Position numbers and translations under genes: made by a program. Shown here piece by piece: positions 63,858-64,000 of a stretch of DNA of 64,000 nucleotides. Position 1 is the stretch's first letter, and each line of letters opens with the position of its first letter. Source of the stretch: Vibrio sp. Isolate34 (GTDB taxonomy: Bacteria; Pseudomonadota; Gammaproteobacteria; Enterobacterales; Vibrionaceae); assembly GCF_022397915.1 (NCBI RefSeq), contig NZ_JAKEUO010000008.1:125721-189720 (forward strand). Reading direction: 5' to 3'. Below the pieces are notes generated by a model that worked only from the letters and a program-made list of their open reading frames with translations, had not been told where the DNA came from and did not search any database.

Positions 63858-64000
63858 GACCGTGAGTTGTTTAAGCGTGCCAGTCGGGATAGTATGAGTC
63901 GCTGAAGGGCAACCTTCTGGATACTGCCCTAGATTTGCCAGAGCTTCGCAATGTGCTGATGATTCAATTCAACTGCCAAGTTCTGGCTCGCGCTGTTTGA

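Overview
The window comes from a Vibrio chromosome, most like the V. splendidus clade. The evidence is a run of Vibrio-typical genes (norM, nagK, DUF3802, DUF2960, HBM and Cache chemoreceptors), a syp-type symbiosis polysaccharide locus, and an integron cassette array whose attC sites are of the VCR type. Coding density is high and base composition is moderate (roughly 45% GC by eye). No rRNA, tRNA or CRISPR array was seen.

Layout. (1) 1-9201: a respiratory formate dehydrogenase operon on the minus strand (4Fe-4S protein, TorD-like chaperone, small Tat protein, FdhA, FdhB, partial FdhC), the DUF3305/DUF3306 pair, and fdhD on the plus strand. (2) 9530-20888: an HBM chemoreceptor, ABC-F protein YbiT, a membrane ATPase paired with an MscS channel, a Cache chemoreceptor and a sensor kinase. 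(3) 20878-27481: a sigma-54 response regulator divergent from a tungstate transporter and cofactor operon, tupABC-mobA-mobB/moeA. (4) 27782-39248: mixed housekeeping genes, among them nagK, a DTW protein, a sterol-desaturase-family protein, a chemoreceptor, an NlpC/P60 lipoprotein, a 268-bp MITE-like repeat, a fructosamine kinase, ribE, norM and a periplasmic ATP-dependent DNA ligase. (5) 39448-59246: a syp locus (sypABCD, orphan HPt, sypG, sypH, sypL-R) interrupted by a glycine betaine-type ABC transporter. (6) 59421-64000: the distal end of an integron cassette array, read toward lower coordinates, with a toxin-antitoxin cassette, an IS110/IS1111-type insertion sequence and remnants.

How the genes work together. 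Regions 1 and 3 form one functional unit. Tungstate or molybdate uptake, cofactor synthesis, formate dehydrogenase and its maturation factors are all present. I find good -24/-12 (sigma-54) promoters before tupA, the fdh operon and DUF3305, and a weaker one before fdhD. A shared palindrome of the form GCGACA-TTT-TGTCGC lies near them at four places. The sigma-54 regulator encoded beside tupA is the obvious candidate to bind it. This would be a compact two-component regulon linking oxyanion uptake to formate respiration, and it is the most interesting signal in the window.

The syp locus has its own sigma-54 logic. SypG-type enhancers (TTCTCA-nnn-TGA-like) and -24/-12 promoters precede sypA, sypL, sypM (degenerate) and sypP. 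Compared with V. fischeri it lacks sypE, most of sypF (only a free HPt protein remains), sypI, sypJ and the flippase sypK.
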